A DNA stretch of 64,000 nt from Phaeobacter sp. J2-8 (GCF_022867865.1 NZ_JALIEC010000002.1:248001-312000); one strand, 5' to 3'. Positions 24,953 to 34,739 are shown, counted from the stretch's first letter. Made by a program: numbers and translations. The notes: generated by a model not told the origin, from the letters alone.

Positions 24953-26464
24953 TTACAGGTCTTCGCGCGCGATGGCGTCGTCGGGAATGTCAGCCGTCTT
25001 GACCCGCTGCATGCCCTTGCCGTCCGTATAGACCCAGTTCAGGTTCACCGATGTGGCAAGGTATTTTGCATCGTCCGGGTCTGTGACCTCGGCCTGTTGA
25101 TGCTGCGGCATGACCCAGAGTTTCATCAGCACAAAGTAGACAGCCATCGCGGCCGGGAACCCCACGACATAGGCATATTGGATGAAATACAGTGCCAGCC
25201 CGCCGCCCACGGCCCAGGCGATCAAACCCGCCGGGTTCCATCCGCCAAAGTACCGGAATTGACCGTTCTCCCGATAGAGATCAGGCACATTCAACCGACG
25301 CCCCCGGATCAGGAAATAGTCGCAGACCATGATACCACCGACCGCCGACAAGACGGCACCATACATGCCAAGGTAGGTGAACAGATGGTTCAGGATCAGC
25401 CAGGGCATGGTCAGCGTTCCGATGATGCCGGCGATCACGATACCCATCGCATAGGTGATGCGCGGCGCACCGGCATTCACAAAGGTCAGCGCCGCCGGGA
25501 TCAGGTTTGCGCTGGTGTTGGTGGACCATTGCGCCAGGATCACCATCGCCAGCAACACGACCAGCGTCGCACCCGTGCCCTGTTCCTGAATGACATTGAC
25601 CGGGTTCCAGTCCCCCGTTGCGATAAAGGACACAGCGCCAATCAAGGCAATCCAGCTTTGCGCCACTGGCAGGGCGATGAATTGCGCGACAAAAACATTG
25701 CGGTTGCGCCGAAAGAAGCTCTTCTCGCCGCCTTTGGTTTTCAGAAACCGGGTGATGTTGGGAATGTCCACCGCCAGCGCCGACCAAAAGGCCATGTTGG
25801 CCACAAACAGGGCCACAACGCTGCATATCTCTGCGTCGCCAGCAAAGGTCCAGATATTGTGCCCGCCCGCCGCAGCGACGTTTTCCAAAGTGAAATACAT
25901 CCAGATTGAAATCGCCACGATGGCCGGGGCGGCAATGCTGGCCAGAACCTGAACCGCGCGAATGCCCATGGCGGTATTCACGACCTGGATCAGCCCGAAC
26001 ACCACGTACCAGAACACCCAGCTGTCAAAGCCCCCGAGATAAGACACGATACCGTTCAGCGCCAGCGCGCCAAGATAGGTCTGAATCCCAAACCAGGCCG
26101 CCGCAACGATGCCCCGTGTCACCGATGGCAGATGCGTGCCGATGGTTCCAAACGGCGCCCGAAGATAGACCGCAAAGCTGATGCCATGTTCGGTGCCAAT
26201 GTCGGCCGTCAGGGCCATCACCAGCCCAAGGGCCAGGTTGGCCAGAAAGATCGTGCCAATCACAGTCGCCAGCGGAAGCCCCGCCACACCGCTTGCGCCC
26301 AATTGGAACGTGGCAATGATCACCGCCATGCCGATCCAAATCCACACATAGCCCAAACCGCCAATCGTTCGCTGGTTCAGCCAAACCGGCAAGATCGAAG
26401 CTTCTTGCAAACGTGATTTTTCCCCGACGTCCAGACCCTGCGCCGCCATTTCCGAAAGTGCCAT
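24953..26464 (-). CDS. NCS1 family nucleobase/hydantoin/allantoin-type permease
   Basis: Inner-membrane symporter of 503 residues with about 12 membrane helices. NCS1 features: LNQRTIGGLGYVWIWIGMAV, AWFGIQTYLGALAL, LVVLLAMVILAQWSTNTSAN, GGIMVCDYFLIRGRRLNVP. Members import cytosine, uracil, allantoin, hydantoins or related ring amides. It is the first gene of a minus-strand unit with amidase and cyclic-imide-hydrolase-like genes and is divergent from the two-headed GntR regulator at 26650. The cargo is therefore likely a cyclic imide or ureide. Confidence 0.88.
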   Translation of the reverse strand: MALSEMAAQGLDVGEKSRLQEASILPVWLNQRTIGGLGYVWIWIGMAVIIATFQLGASGVAGLPLATVIGTIFLANLALGLVMALTADIGTEHGISFAVYLRAPFGTIGTHLPSVTRGIVAAAWFGIQTYLGALALNGIVSYLGGFDSWVFWYVVFGLIQVVNTAMGIRAVQVLASIAAPAIVAISIWMYFTLENVAAAGGHNIWTFAGDAEICSVVALFVANMAFWSALAVDIPNITRFLKTKGGEKSFFRRNRNVFVAQFIALPVAQSWIALIGAVSFIATGDWNPVNVIQEQGTGATLVVLLAMVILAQWSTNTSANLIPAALTFVNAGAPRITYAMGIVIAGIIGTLTMPWLILNHLFTYLGMYGAVLSAVGGIMVCDYFLIRGRRLNVPDLYRENGQFRYFGGWNPAGLIAWAVGGGLALYFIQYAYVVGFPAAMAVYFVLMKLWVMPQHQQAEVTDPDDAKYLATSVNLNWVYTDGKGMQRVKTADIPDDAIAREDL

Positions 26465-26649
26465 CTTACCCCTCCTGTCAATTATTGATCTTTTGCATTC
26501 TTAAGATCATTTTTGGAAAAAGAGAAGACTTTTGTTTCCTCGCCCGCCCCCCTGGGGTACACATCACCATGGCGCTGGGCGTGCCGCACGCACCGCGTAT
26601 TGGCCGCCCGCCGCGATCGAAACCCAAAGGAAGACCCTGAAATTTGTCG

Positions 26650-27660
26650 ATGATTCCCAGATACATATCGATTTCAGAAGCGATCAGAACCGCCGTGGAA
26701 AACGGCCGTCTGGAGGTCGGTCAGGTTTTGACCGAAGACCCTTTGGCCCGGCATTTCAACACCAGCAGAACGACCATTCGCAAAGCGCTTGCCGAGCTTC
26801 ACAATGCCAAGATCATCACCCGTTTCGACGGTCGGGGGTTCCTTGTCGGGACTGATTCTTCGGCGCCGCCGCGCCGTCATTCGATTGAACAAGCCTTGTT
26901 TGATTCAATGGCCAGCGGCACGGTGCCGCGCGCGGTGTCCAACCCCGACCAGATCCTGCCGGTCCTGCGCGAGGAGCTGATCCGCGCCCTGCCCTTTGGG
27001 CCATTGCAGATCAACGAAGCCAAACTGACCGAACGGTTTTCCGTCAGCCGGTCAGTCGTGCGCGACATGCTCTCGCAGCTTCGCAGTTCGGGGATCGTCG
27101 AAAAGAACGAACGGTCCAAATGGGTGTTGCCGGTTTTGACGGTTTCGGACGTGCGCAATCACTATCAATTGCGTATCCTTCTTGAACCCGTTGCCCTTGC
27201 GGAATCCGCGCCCCGTATCGCCAGACAGGACATCGAACGGGCCTTGAAGTCGGCGAAAGAGCTCAGCAGTCAAAGCACGGAACCCACCGCGGCGGCGCTG
27301 TCGGACATGGAGGGGGTTTTGCACATCTGGGCGCTGTCGGGCTGCACCAACGACCATCTGCTCAAGACGTTACAGAAATCGCGTCTTGTCCTGGCAATCA
27401 ATGAAATGTTCCGCCTTTTGCTGGGCCGATCCCCGGCTGGTGGCGGGCTAATCCGGGAACATATCGCCGTGCTTGAGGCTTTGTCCCGCAACGACATCGC
27501 GGCGGCCGCATCACTGTTGGAACTGCATCTCATCGAGGCACGGGAACGCACCTGCAAAAGACTGCAAACGCTTTCGGTTCTGCTGCCGCCCAAATTGCCG
27601 GATTATCTGGCCCAGGGCACGATCTCGATGAACCAAACCGCGTTGCTGAACGAGAAGTAG
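26650..27660 (+). CDS. GntR/FCD regulator with two tandem winged-helix domains
   Basis: Regulator of 336 residues. Two GntR-type DNA-binding domains occur in series: residues about 5-65 (VENGRLEVGQVLTEDPLARH, TSRTTIRKALAELH, GRGFLVG) and about 95-160 (LREELIRALPFGPLQ, TERFSVSRSVVRDMLSQLRS, SGIVEK). An FCD effector domain follows (VSDVRNHYQLRILLEPVALA, LLELHLIEARERT). Most GntR proteins have one head and about 230 residues. The start at ATG 26650 is preferred over TTG 26644. It diverges from the permease at 26464 and most likely controls the imide/ureide cluster. Twin heads may allow a monomer to bind a full operator. Confidence 0.82.
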   Translation: MIPRYISISEAIRTAVENGRLEVGQVLTEDPLARHFNTSRTTIRKALAELHNAKIITRFDGRGFLVGTDSSAPPRRHSIEQALFDSMASGTVPRAVSNPDQILPVLREELIRALPFGPLQINEAKLTERFSVSRSVVRDMLSQLRSSGIVEKNERSKWVLPVLTVSDVRNHYQLRILLEPVALAESAPRIARQDIERALKSAKELSSQSTEPTAAALSDMEGVLHIWALSGCTNDHLLKTLQKSRLVLAINEMFRLLLGRSPAGGGLIREHIAVLEALSRNDIAAAASLLELHLIEARERTCKRLQTLSVLLPPKLPDYLAQGTISMNQTALLNEK

Positions 27661-27742
27661 GATGTTTTGCCGTCAAAGCCCCCCGCAACGACCGGTCATA
27701 TGATCGCGTTGACAGGAGGCTTTCACGCCGCATTCAGGCGCG

Positions 27743-28300
27743 TTACGCGGCCAGCGGAATTTTGAACAACAGCGTTTCCCGCGCGCCAAGAGACTGGTCC
27801 CCAACATAGGTTTTCACCAATGTGCCGCCGGCCTTTTCGATGACCCGCGCCGACGCGCGATTGTCCGAATTGGTGGTGATTTCAACGTATTTCAACCCGA
27901 CGGCCCGCGCCTCGGGAAGAAAGGCCACAAGCGCCGCAGTGGCCAGCCCCTCGCCCCTGCGCCAAGGCACAATTGTATAGCCGATGTGACCCGAACAGGT
28001 GGGCGGCAGCGCCTCGGTGCCCGGTTTCCATCGCAACCCTATGTGGCCACAGAATTCATCATCCCAAATCCATCGCCGGAAACTGGGCAAGCGCGGCACC
28101 TTGGACCCATCCGGCAGTGTGATTCGGCAGGCCTTCGCCGTTGGATCATCCAGATTTGCAACAAAGGTCTCGGCGTCTTTTGCAATGCTGGCGATCTGCT
28201 CTTGCGCGGCCTCCGGTCGGACATTGTCCGGCAACCAGCCGCGGTGCAACGCCGACAGATAAGCCGGAAGATTATGAATGTCTGGCTTGAGCAGTTTCAT
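27743..28300 (-). CDS. GNAT family N-acetyltransferase
   Basis: Acetyl-CoA-dependent acyltransferase of 185 residues. The acetyl-CoA-binding motif A region is HIGYTIVPWRRGEGLATAAL and motif B is VEITTNSDNRASARVIEKAG, typical of RimJ/RimL-like GNAT proteins. Its N-terminal 60 residues are less typical. Acceptor unknown. It stands alone, convergent with the GntR gene, with no operon partners. Confidence 0.82.
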   Translation of the reverse strand: MKLLKPDIHNLPAYLSALHRGWLPDNVRPEAAQEQIASIAKDAETFVANLDDPTAKACRITLPDGSKVPRLPSFRRWIWDDEFCGHIGLRWKPGTEALPPTCSGHIGYTIVPWRRGEGLATAALVAFLPEARAVGLKYVEITTNSDNRASARVIEKAGGTLVKTYVGDQSLGARETLLFKIPLAA

Positions 28301-28448
28301 TTAATCGGTTCCGTGACATTTGACCTTACGGAACGGACATTCATACATGGCGCCGCATTTGGCAACAAAGGGATCTGACCGCCCCTGGGGATTGTCCGGT
28401 TCCCCAAAGACGGCCAGGCTTTTCAAGTGCCGCATTCTTGCTGTGCGG

Positions 28449-29090
28449 TTATCCCATGTCGAAATAATCTTCCAATACCAGCGGGATATTGGTGTCGACC
28501 ATCATGTCCGGCATTTCCGATTTCAGGATCGGCTGCGGATCTGCAAAGATCAGATCGTTTGACACCATATCCTGCGTGACGATGAATTCTTCGTCGACGG
28601 ACCGGTCAATTTCCGACGTTTTATGGAAAATAAAACTGTCTTCGGAGTCCTTTTCGTCCGGGGCACTCAGAAGGATATGTTCCCGGCTATCAAGCTCCAT
28701 CGGATCATCCGAAACACTGATGGTCGTCGTGCCATCCTTTTTGCTGCTCACAACGTCGAGCTCGTAGCCGATGTAATTTTTCAAGACGAGATCAACATCG
28801 GCCTTTCCATCGCCATTGGTGTCGATTTGAAGTGTAACTTCCTGTTTTGTCTTGCTTTCCACAAGGGTTACGTCACTCGAATTCAGCAGAATACCATCAA
28901 TCTTGATGTCTTCGCCGTGCTGGTACCCTTTGATTGCGTCGCCAGTGTCGAGCGTGTCATCCTTGGAAATCTTGTTGTCGGTGAATTTGAAATGAAAACT
29001 GTCAACGTCCGTGGTGCCGGTCAGAACGTCCTGACCGGTTTTGGCGTCAATCTGGTTGATCAGCTTTGGCGGAATAGTTTTACCGGGCAT
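28449..29090 (-). CDS. Secreted RTX/serralysin-C-like acidic protein, function unknown
   Basis: Acidic protein of 213 residues, not assigned to a named family. The N-terminal third resembles the peptidase-M10/serralysin C-terminal fold seen in type I secreted proteins (DVLTGTTDVDSFHFKFTD, LDTGDAIKGYQHGEDIKIDG). It is followed by an EF-hand-like calcium loop (DTNGDGKADVDLVL) and a long acidic tail (PDEKDSEDSF, FIVTQDMVSND). No Sec signal peptide, which fits type I export. The lower GC starts about here. It may be related to the RTX/Hint proteins at 48-55 kb. Confidence 0.6.
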   Translation of the reverse strand: MPGKTIPPKLINQIDAKTGQDVLTGTTDVDSFHFKFTDNKISKDDTLDTGDAIKGYQHGEDIKIDGILLNSSDVTLVESKTKQEVTLQIDTNGDGKADVDLVLKNYIGYELDVVSSKKDGTTTISVSDDPMELDSREHILLSAPDEKDSEDSFIFHKTSEIDRSVDEEFIVTQDMVSNDLIFADPQPILKSEMPDMMVDTNIPLVLEDYFDMG

Positions 29091-29253
29091 TTGAAATCTC
29101 CTGCTTTTCTAATGTAGACGCCCAAAGCTACGGTCCCCCGCGTGCAAAAGTTTCAGTTGATGCGCATAATTTCGAATTGGGGGCGAAAATTGCGGATCGA
29201 CCTGCCCCGGGGAAATTCCAAGGATCGACCGCCAAACGCCCAGAATACCCAGA

Positions 29254-30168
29254 TTAGGCCAAAGCCAGATGCTGCCGAACCAATCGACTGATTTCATTCG
29301 CCAATTCCTCGGAGAAATCTTCTGTAATGGCTGAAATATGTGGTGCAAGAATTGTGTTGTTCAGAGATGAAAAACGGCGATCCGGCGTAGGTTCATTTTC
29401 GAATACATCAAGCGCAGCCCCGCCGATTACGCCTTCTTGCAAAGCGGAAATCAAAGCCTCTTCATCAATCACCGACCCGCGCGAGACGTTAATCAGAAAC
29501 GACTGCGGCCCAAGCGCACGCAGAATACCCGCATCAACAAGCCCATTCGTGGCCTCACCGCCCGGCACCGCTAAAACCAAAAAATCCGCGCGGCGCGCCA
29601 TGGATTTAAGATCCGCGACATAGGGCCAAGGCACATTCAAACGCGGCGTTCGCGTGTGATAAATCGGCTTCAGCCCCGCACCGGCAAGCCGCTCTGCGAT
29701 CAGATAGCCGATGCGCCCCAGGCCTACGACACCGACAGTTTTGCCAGTCACGCGGGTGCGGTGTCCGAAATGCGCGGATGCCCATGTCCCTGATCGCACA
29801 TGGGCATCCGCCCGCACAATATCGCGCGAAATTGCATACAGCAGAGCGATGGCCATTTCCGCTGTATCAGAAGACACAAGCGCGCCAGTGTCGCACAGCT
29901 CTATGCCGCGCCGGGCCAGTTCGGCATCATCAAAAATGTCCCGCCCGGCCCCGGCCGAAACAATCCGCTCCAAGTTCGGCAAAAGATCCAGCAGCTCAAC
30001 CGGCGCGCCATTCACCGCAGACGTGACCGCACAGGTAATCGCCGCGCGACGCGAAAGTGGCAGGTCAGCGATCTCTTCCTTCGCAATCAACGTGCCAATT
30101 TTCCAAAGCTCGCTACAGACAGACTCCATCATGTAGCCCAGCAAAGCGACATCAGGGGCATTGCTCAT
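29254..30168 (-). CDS. D-isomer-specific 2-hydroxyacid dehydrogenase
   Basis: NAD(P)-dependent dehydrogenase of 304 residues. The Rossmann motif is VGVVGLGRIGYLIAERLAGAG; catalytic arginine in INVSRGSVIDEEAL, acid in ALDVFENEP, and histidine in APHIS, as in glyoxylate/hydroxypyruvate reductases. The ATG at 30168 overlaps the GntR stop (ATGA), so it is the last gene of the regulator-transporter unit. It probably reduces or oxidises a hydroxyacid formed from the imported substrate. GC content is lower than in the core genes. Confidence 0.88.
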   Translation of the reverse strand: MSNAPDVALLGYMMESVCSELWKIGTLIAKEEIADLPLSRRAAITCAVTSAVNGAPVELLDLLPNLERIVSAGAGRDIFDDAELARRGIELCDTGALVSSDTAEMAIALLYAISRDIVRADAHVRSGTWASAHFGHRTRVTGKTVGVVGLGRIGYLIAERLAGAGLKPIYHTRTPRLNVPWPYVADLKSMARRADFLVLAVPGGEATNGLVDAGILRALGPQSFLINVSRGSVIDEEALISALQEGVIGGAALDVFENEPTPDRRFSSLNNTILAPHISAITEDFSEELANEISRLVRQHLALA

Positions 30169-30866
30169 TCTGTGTCTTCTTTTGTCTCTTTGAGAAATGG
30201 CAACCGCATTTTTTCCCACGCAGTCCAAACCAGTTTTTCCGTGCTATCGCGCGCTGCATCGACGTTGCCTTCGCGGATTTGACCGATGGTTATCTCGTTG
30301 TTTTCAATCATGGATAACAGCATCTCGGGCATGCGCCGGTAGGCATGATACCGATACCGCAAGGCCGACACATCAAGCTGGTTCAATGTACGAATGAGCA
30401 CCGAATTCTCGCATCTTTCATGCGAAACTCTTGTCAGGCGCACATTGGCCTCAAATCCCGCTAGCAGATCACCACAGCGTTGCGCCGACCGCATCGCATC
30501 CAGCTCACCCTCCAAAACGTCAGCGATTTCCTTGTGATGCGCCAAACCGGCCAAGAGCCCCGCGCATGCGGCCTCAAGCGGCGCGCGGCAAACCGTTATC
30601 TCGTTCAAATTCTGCTCAGTCATTTCGGTAACCCGGGTTCCTACCCGCGGGCGCCGCTCAACCAGGCCCCGGTTTTCAAGAACCTGAAACGCCTCTCGCA
30701 AGGGCGAGCGCGACACGCCGAACTGCATGCAAATCGCTTCTTCGCGTAGCTTTTCGCCCGGCGCAAATTTCTCGCGCACAATTGCGGCCTCCAACCGATC
30801 CGCAAGTTCAAGCCCAATGGGGCGGAGCTGCAATTGTGCGTCGAGATGTGGAATGTTCTTCGTCAT
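30165..30866 (-). CDS. GntR family transcriptional regulator (FCD)
   Basis: Regulator of 233 residues: winged helix (LEAAIVREKFAPGEKLREEA, VSRSPLREAFQVLENRGLVE, RVGTRVTEM) and FCD effector domain (LNEITVCRAPLEAACAGLLA). It overlaps the permease stop upstream (30863-30866) and the dehydrogenase start downstream, so it is embedded in the ABC transporter operon and is most likely its local repressor. A TGTATACA palindrome in the 35.7-kb divergent promoter region is a candidate operator. Confidence 0.9.
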   Translation of the reverse strand: MTKNIPHLDAQLQLRPIGLELADRLEAAIVREKFAPGEKLREEAICMQFGVSRSPLREAFQVLENRGLVERRPRVGTRVTEMTEQNLNEITVCRAPLEAACAGLLAGLAHHKEIADVLEGELDAMRSAQRCGDLLAGFEANVRLTRVSHERCENSVLIRTLNQLDVSALRYRYHAYRRMPEMLLSMIENNEITIGQIREGNVDAARDSTEKLVWTAWEKMRLPFLKETKEDTE

Positions 30867-31645
30867 ATGCGACGGCCAAACAAAAGATCCGAAACAACGA
30901 CCAGAAACAAGGTCAGCAAAATGGAAACAGTCGACACAGCAGCGGCCTCTGGGGTGAAGTTGAAGCGAAGATAGTCAAAAAGCTGGATTGGCAATGGCGC
31001 CGACCCCGTGCCCTTCAGAATGAAGGAAATGCCAAAAGTATCAAAGCTGATTATGAAAGCAAAGACCGCCCCGGTCGACACACCCGGCGCAATCAACGGC
31101 AGGGTTATCCGGCGAAACGCCGTATAGCGCGACGCACCCAACGTGCGCGCGGCCAGTTCGACCGACCCGTCGCGCCCTTGCAAAGACGTATTCACGTTCA
31201 GGAAAATGAACGGTAGCGTCATCAGCACATGCCCGGTAAACAGTGCGATTTTATGTTCGGTGCCGACGCCGATTTCATAAAAGAAAAACAGCAGCGCAAT
31301 CGCCGTCAGAATTTCGGGCAAAATCAACGGCAAGAGAACACCAATCCGCACCCATTCGGCGTCACGCCCCGCATGCCGCACATAATAAAGCGCAGCCATC
31401 GTCCCAAGTACCAGCGACACCGACGTCGCGCTGGCCGCAAGGAGCGCAGAGTAGAGGATCGCATTGATAAAGATGTCGTTGTCCAAAAAGGTCCAGAACC
31501 AACGCAGGCTGAGCCCCTGTGGCGGGAACGTCAGAAAATTGCCAGCGTTCAGAGACGCCAGCACAACAACAGCGATCGGCGCAAGCAGGAAGACGTAGAC
31601 CATGATGCGAAACGTGTTGAGACAGAGCGAGGCAAAATTCATCAA
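30863..31645 (-). CDS. ABC transporter permease, spermidine/putrescine type (PotC-like)
   Basis: Inner-membrane permease of 260 residues with six predicted helices. The BPD-type EAA loop is ELAARTLGASRYTAFRRITL followed by PLIAPG, which contacts the ATPase. It pairs with the permease at 31646 (adjacent, no gap) and the ATPase at 32482. Late FIISFDTFGISF matches PotC-type subunits. Lower GC than the genome average. Confidence 0.9.
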   Translation of the reverse strand: MMNFASLCLNTFRIMVYVFLLAPIAVVVLASLNAGNFLTFPPQGLSLRWFWTFLDNDIFINAILYSALLAASATSVSLVLGTMAALYYVRHAGRDAEWVRIGVLLPLILPEILTAIALLFFFYEIGVGTEHKIALFTGHVLMTLPFIFLNVNTSLQGRDGSVELAARTLGASRYTAFRRITLPLIAPGVSTGAVFAFIISFDTFGISFILKGTGSAPLPIQLFDYLRFNFTPEAAAVSTVSILLTLFLVVVSDLLFGRRI

Positions 31646-32485
31646 TCAGTTCCACTTCATCCGTGTAAGACGCGCAAACACCAACACGACAATTCCTGCC
31701 GACACCGCAAGAATTAACGCCATCGCCGAACCAAAGGGCCATTGGAATTGATCAATCAACGCATCGATCACCAACAATGTGGTTGTTTTCACCCGCATCC
31801 CGCCCACAAGCGACGGCGTCACATAAGATGAGATTGCCAGCACAAAGACAAGAATGCACCCTGCCTGGACCCCCGGCATCGACACCGGAAATGTAATGCG
31901 CCGAAAGATCGTCAACCGCTTTGCCCCCAATGACCGCGCGGCCTGGGCAATGGCGGGGTCCATGGATTGCAAGGACGACAGCAAAGGCAACACCATAAAG
32001 GGCAAAAAGACATGGGTCAGCGCCAGGATCACACCAAAGTTGTTATACATAAGCGGCAAGGGCCGCGTTATGATCCCCAGATCACGAAGCGTCGAATTGA
32101 TCACGCCGGAATTACCAAGCAAGATCGTCCACCCATAGCTGCGGACCACAATCCCGACCAAAAGCGGCGACAGCACAATTCCGTACAACAACCCGCGCCA
32201 TTTTCGCGAGGCCGTGGCAATATGCAATGCAATTGGATAACCTAACAGAAGACAGAAAAAAGTGGTCGCCATTCCAAGCGCAAGCGTTTGTGGCAGTGAA
32301 ATGGCATAATAGCTTTCGCGAAAGAACTGAGTATATCCCCCAATGCTAAACCCCTGGCCATAAGGCTGACCATCTGCGGGGGCGCGAAAGCTCATGACAA
32401 GCACGGTAACGTAAGGCAAGATCACGAATAGAAACAACAATGCCGCTGTTGGTGCGATCAGGAAATAGGCACGAAACCGTTTCAT
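31646..32485 (-). CDS. ABC transporter permease, spermidine/putrescine type (PotB-like)
   Basis: Inner-membrane permease of 279 residues. It starts at [18 protein letters not shown] (ATG at 32485, overlapping the ATPase stop as ATGA). The EAA loop is AQAARSLGAKRLTIFRRITF and the PotB-like SSYVTPSLVGG is present. Six predicted helices. Forms the heterodimeric channel with the 30863 permease. The substrate is inferred only as polyamine-like or other organic cation/acid. Confidence 0.9.
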   Translation of the reverse strand: MKRFRAYFLIAPTAALLFLFVILPYVTVLVMSFRAPADGQPYGQGFSIGGYTQFFRESYYAISLPQTLALGMATTFFCLLLGYPIALHIATASRKWRGLLYGIVLSPLLVGIVVRSYGWTILLGNSGVINSTLRDLGIITRPLPLMYNNFGVILALTHVFLPFMVLPLLSSLQSMDPAIAQAARSLGAKRLTIFRRITFPVSMPGVQAGCILVFVLAISSYVTPSLVGGMRVKTTTLLVIDALIDQFQWPFGSAMALILAVSAGIVVLVFARLTRMKWN

Positions 32486-33555
32486 GGCGCAGCCCCATCC
32501 CGGTCGTCCGGCATTGGCCAAAGGCGCGCTGGATCGAAACAAAGACCAACAGTGTCGCCCTCTTTGAGGTTTTGGGTTGTTGGGCCGACAACGGCAATCT
32601 CGTCGCAATCGGTGTCGATCGAGTATTCCACATGGCCGCCGCTGAAATACCGTTTGGCGATCCGCCCGCCAAGCTGACCGTGTTCCGGTGCGGTCAGCAT
32701 AATTTGTTCAGGTCGCGCCATTATACGCAATCTTTCACCTGCCCAATCCGCCGAAGCCGTCACATGCAATGTTGTGCCGCCCGGCAGCCTGGTCTCGATC
32801 CCGCCGCCCTCGGGTCTGGCGGAAATCGCCAGATCAAGGATATTGGCGTTGCCCACAAACCGGGCGATACGTTCCGATGCCGGGGCATTATATACGTCCT
32901 CAGGGGCGGCGGCCTGGGCAATTTCGCCGTCAAACATCACCACCACCCGGTCCGACATGGTCATGGCTTCGTCTTGGTCATGCGTGACATAGATCGTGGT
33001 GATACCCACACGTTTTTGCAGATCGCGAATAAAACCCCGCATTTCATCGCGCAACTTGGCGTCGAGATTGGCCAAGGGTTCATCAAGCAATAGAATTGCA
33101 GGCTCAATCACCAGAGCGCGCGCCAGCGCAACCCGTTGTTGTTGCCCCCCGGACAGCGCTTTGGGATATCGATCCGCATAGGGGGTGAGTTGCACCATAT
33201 CCATGGCGCGCATCACACGCTCTTTGATTTCGGATTTGGACACGCGGCGCATTTCCAGCCCGAAGGCCAAATTTTGCGCCACCGTCATATGCGGAAAAAG
33301 CGCATAGGATTGAAACACCATCCCGATATCGCGATTTTCCGGCAGCTTATGCGATATATCCTGATTATCGAAAAAGATGCCACCTTGGGTGATTTCTTCG
33401 AAACCCGCAATGCATTTCAACGTGGTGGATTTGCCGCACCCTGACGGACCAAGCAGGGAAATGAATTCACCGTGGTTCACATCAAGGGAAATCCCCTTGA
33501 GCGCGGCAGTCTTGCCGTAATATTTCTTGAGCGCGCGTAGCGAAACTTCGGTCAT
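32482..33555 (-). CDS. ABC transporter ATP-binding protein, PotA-like
   Basis: ATPase of 357 residues. Walker [17 protein letters not shown]-loop [19 protein letters not shown], signature [15 protein letters not shown], Walker [13 protein letters not shown], and H-loop [14 protein letters not shown], followed by a C-terminal TOBE-like domain ([15 protein letters not shown]). It energises the two adjacent permeases. The gene sits between the binding protein and the permeases, with a 74-base gap upstream. Confidence 0.92.
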   Translation of the reverse strand: MTEVSLRALKKYYGKTAALKGISLDVNHGEFISLLGPSGCGKSTTLKCIAGFEEITQGGIFFDNQDISHKLPENRDIGMVFQSYALFPHMTVAQNLAFGLEMRRVSKSEIKERVMRAMDMVQLTPYADRYPKALSGGQQQRVALARALVIEPAILLLDEPLANLDAKLRDEMRGFIRDLQKRVGITTIYVTHDQDEAMTMSDRVVVMFDGEIAQAAAPEDVYNAPASERIARFVGNANILDLAISARPEGGGIETRLPGGTTLHVTASADWAGERLRIMARPEQIMLTAPEHGQLGGRIAKRYFSGGHVEYSIDTDCDEIAVVGPTTQNLKEGDTVGLCFDPARLWPMPDDRDGAAP

Positions 33556-33629
33556 GTTTTTGCAGCCGGTTCTTGAATTATTGACCCGCTCTGTAAAGGC
33601 ACAGAGCGGGAAGTTTCTGGAATCTAGGA

Positions 33630-34676
33630 TCAGGCGCCAAAAATCTCATTCCAGCGGCGGGAAATCTCTTCTGCGTTGTCATTCATGAGTTCCCAATCCC
33701 ATTTGATGAACTGGCCCATGGCCTCGCCCGAGACAGGCACATCAATGGTCAAATCTTCGGGAACGACCACCTTCTTGTTGACCGGAGAAACAAAGAATTC
33801 CCGCATCAAGAGATCCTGGCCCACGGGCCCAAGAACGAAATCAAGATAGGCATAGGCTTCATCGCGGACGGGCGAGTCTTTGGCGATGTTGAAGGTTTGA
33901 TCCCACATCATAAGCCCCTCTTCGGGCATGATACAATTGACCGGCAAACCCTGGTTGCGCAAACGTGCAATTTCGCCAAAATCAAACGGGGCAACAGCAA
34001 TTTCGCCCGTGGCCATTGCCGTGCTCATATTGAAGTCGGTTTGATACACCGGGCCCAATTCCTTGAGCATTTCAAAACCAACGTCCAAATCATCAATGCC
34101 CTTGCCATAGATCATCGACGTCAACATCAGGAACATTTTACCGGCGGAGTTCTTGATATTGTACAGGCCAAGACGGCCTTTCAGCTCGGGATCTTCCCAC
34201 AAATCTTTCCAGGACGTTGGTGCCTTGGACAACATATCGGTACGATAGCCCAGGCCAATCGGCGAAATAAGCCCGACAGCGGCCCAGCCCTCTGACGCCT
34301 CGGTCGCGACCTCATAGAGGTCGGCGTAATTTGGAAGTTTGGCAAGATCGAGCTTTTCGAAATAGCCCTCCGAGCGCAAGACTGTTGAATAAATTTCATT
34401 TGTCATCAAGCAACTATAAGGCGACTTTCCGACACCCGCAGCGCGGATATTGGTGGTGTATGTACGGCCAAGCCCGATGTCCAAGGTCGGATCAATTCCG
34501 GTTTCCTCGGTAAATCCGGGGATCAAAACGTCGCGCCAGAACTTCTCCCACGAACCGCCATAGGTGGTGATTACCAGGCTTTGAGCTTGGGCGTGGACGG
34601 CCGGGACATTCAGGACGGACGCTCCACCAAGCGCGATGAGCGCCTTGAGCATGTGGCGACGGTTTAACTCTGTCAT
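33630..34676 (-). CDS. ABC transporter substrate-binding protein, PotD/PotF type
   Basis: Periplasmic binding protein of 348 residues. The leader NRRHMLKALIALGGASVLNV has a twin-arginine-like start and a signal cleavage near VHA-QA. The mature part shows LVITTYGGSWEKFWRDVLIP, GLGYRTDMLSKAPTSWKDLW, PFDFGEIARLRNQGLP and AYAYLDFVLGPVGQDLLM, typical of the polyamine-type class. It is upstream of the ATPase and permeases and downstream of the oxygenase in the same direction. The ligand is not predictable. Confidence 0.9.
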   Translation of the reverse strand: MTELNRRHMLKALIALGGASVLNVPAVHAQAQSLVITTYGGSWEKFWRDVLIPGFTEETGIDPTLDIGLGRTYTTNIRAAGVGKSPYSCLMTNEIYSTVLRSEGYFEKLDLAKLPNYADLYEVATEASEGWAAVGLISPIGLGYRTDMLSKAPTSWKDLWEDPELKGRLGLYNIKNSAGKMFLMLTSMIYGKGIDDLDVGFEMLKELGPVYQTDFNMSTAMATGEIAVAPFDFGEIARLRNQGLPVNCIMPEEGLMMWDQTFNIAKDSPVRDEAYAYLDFVLGPVGQDLLMREFFVSPVNKKVVVPEDLTIDVPVSGEAMGQFIKWDWELMNDNAEEISRRWNEIFGA

Positions 34677-34739
34677 ACTTCTGTTTCCCTGTTGTTTTGG
34701 TGCCTTGTTGGGTGCCGACTGCAGCGAGACAGCAGCCCC

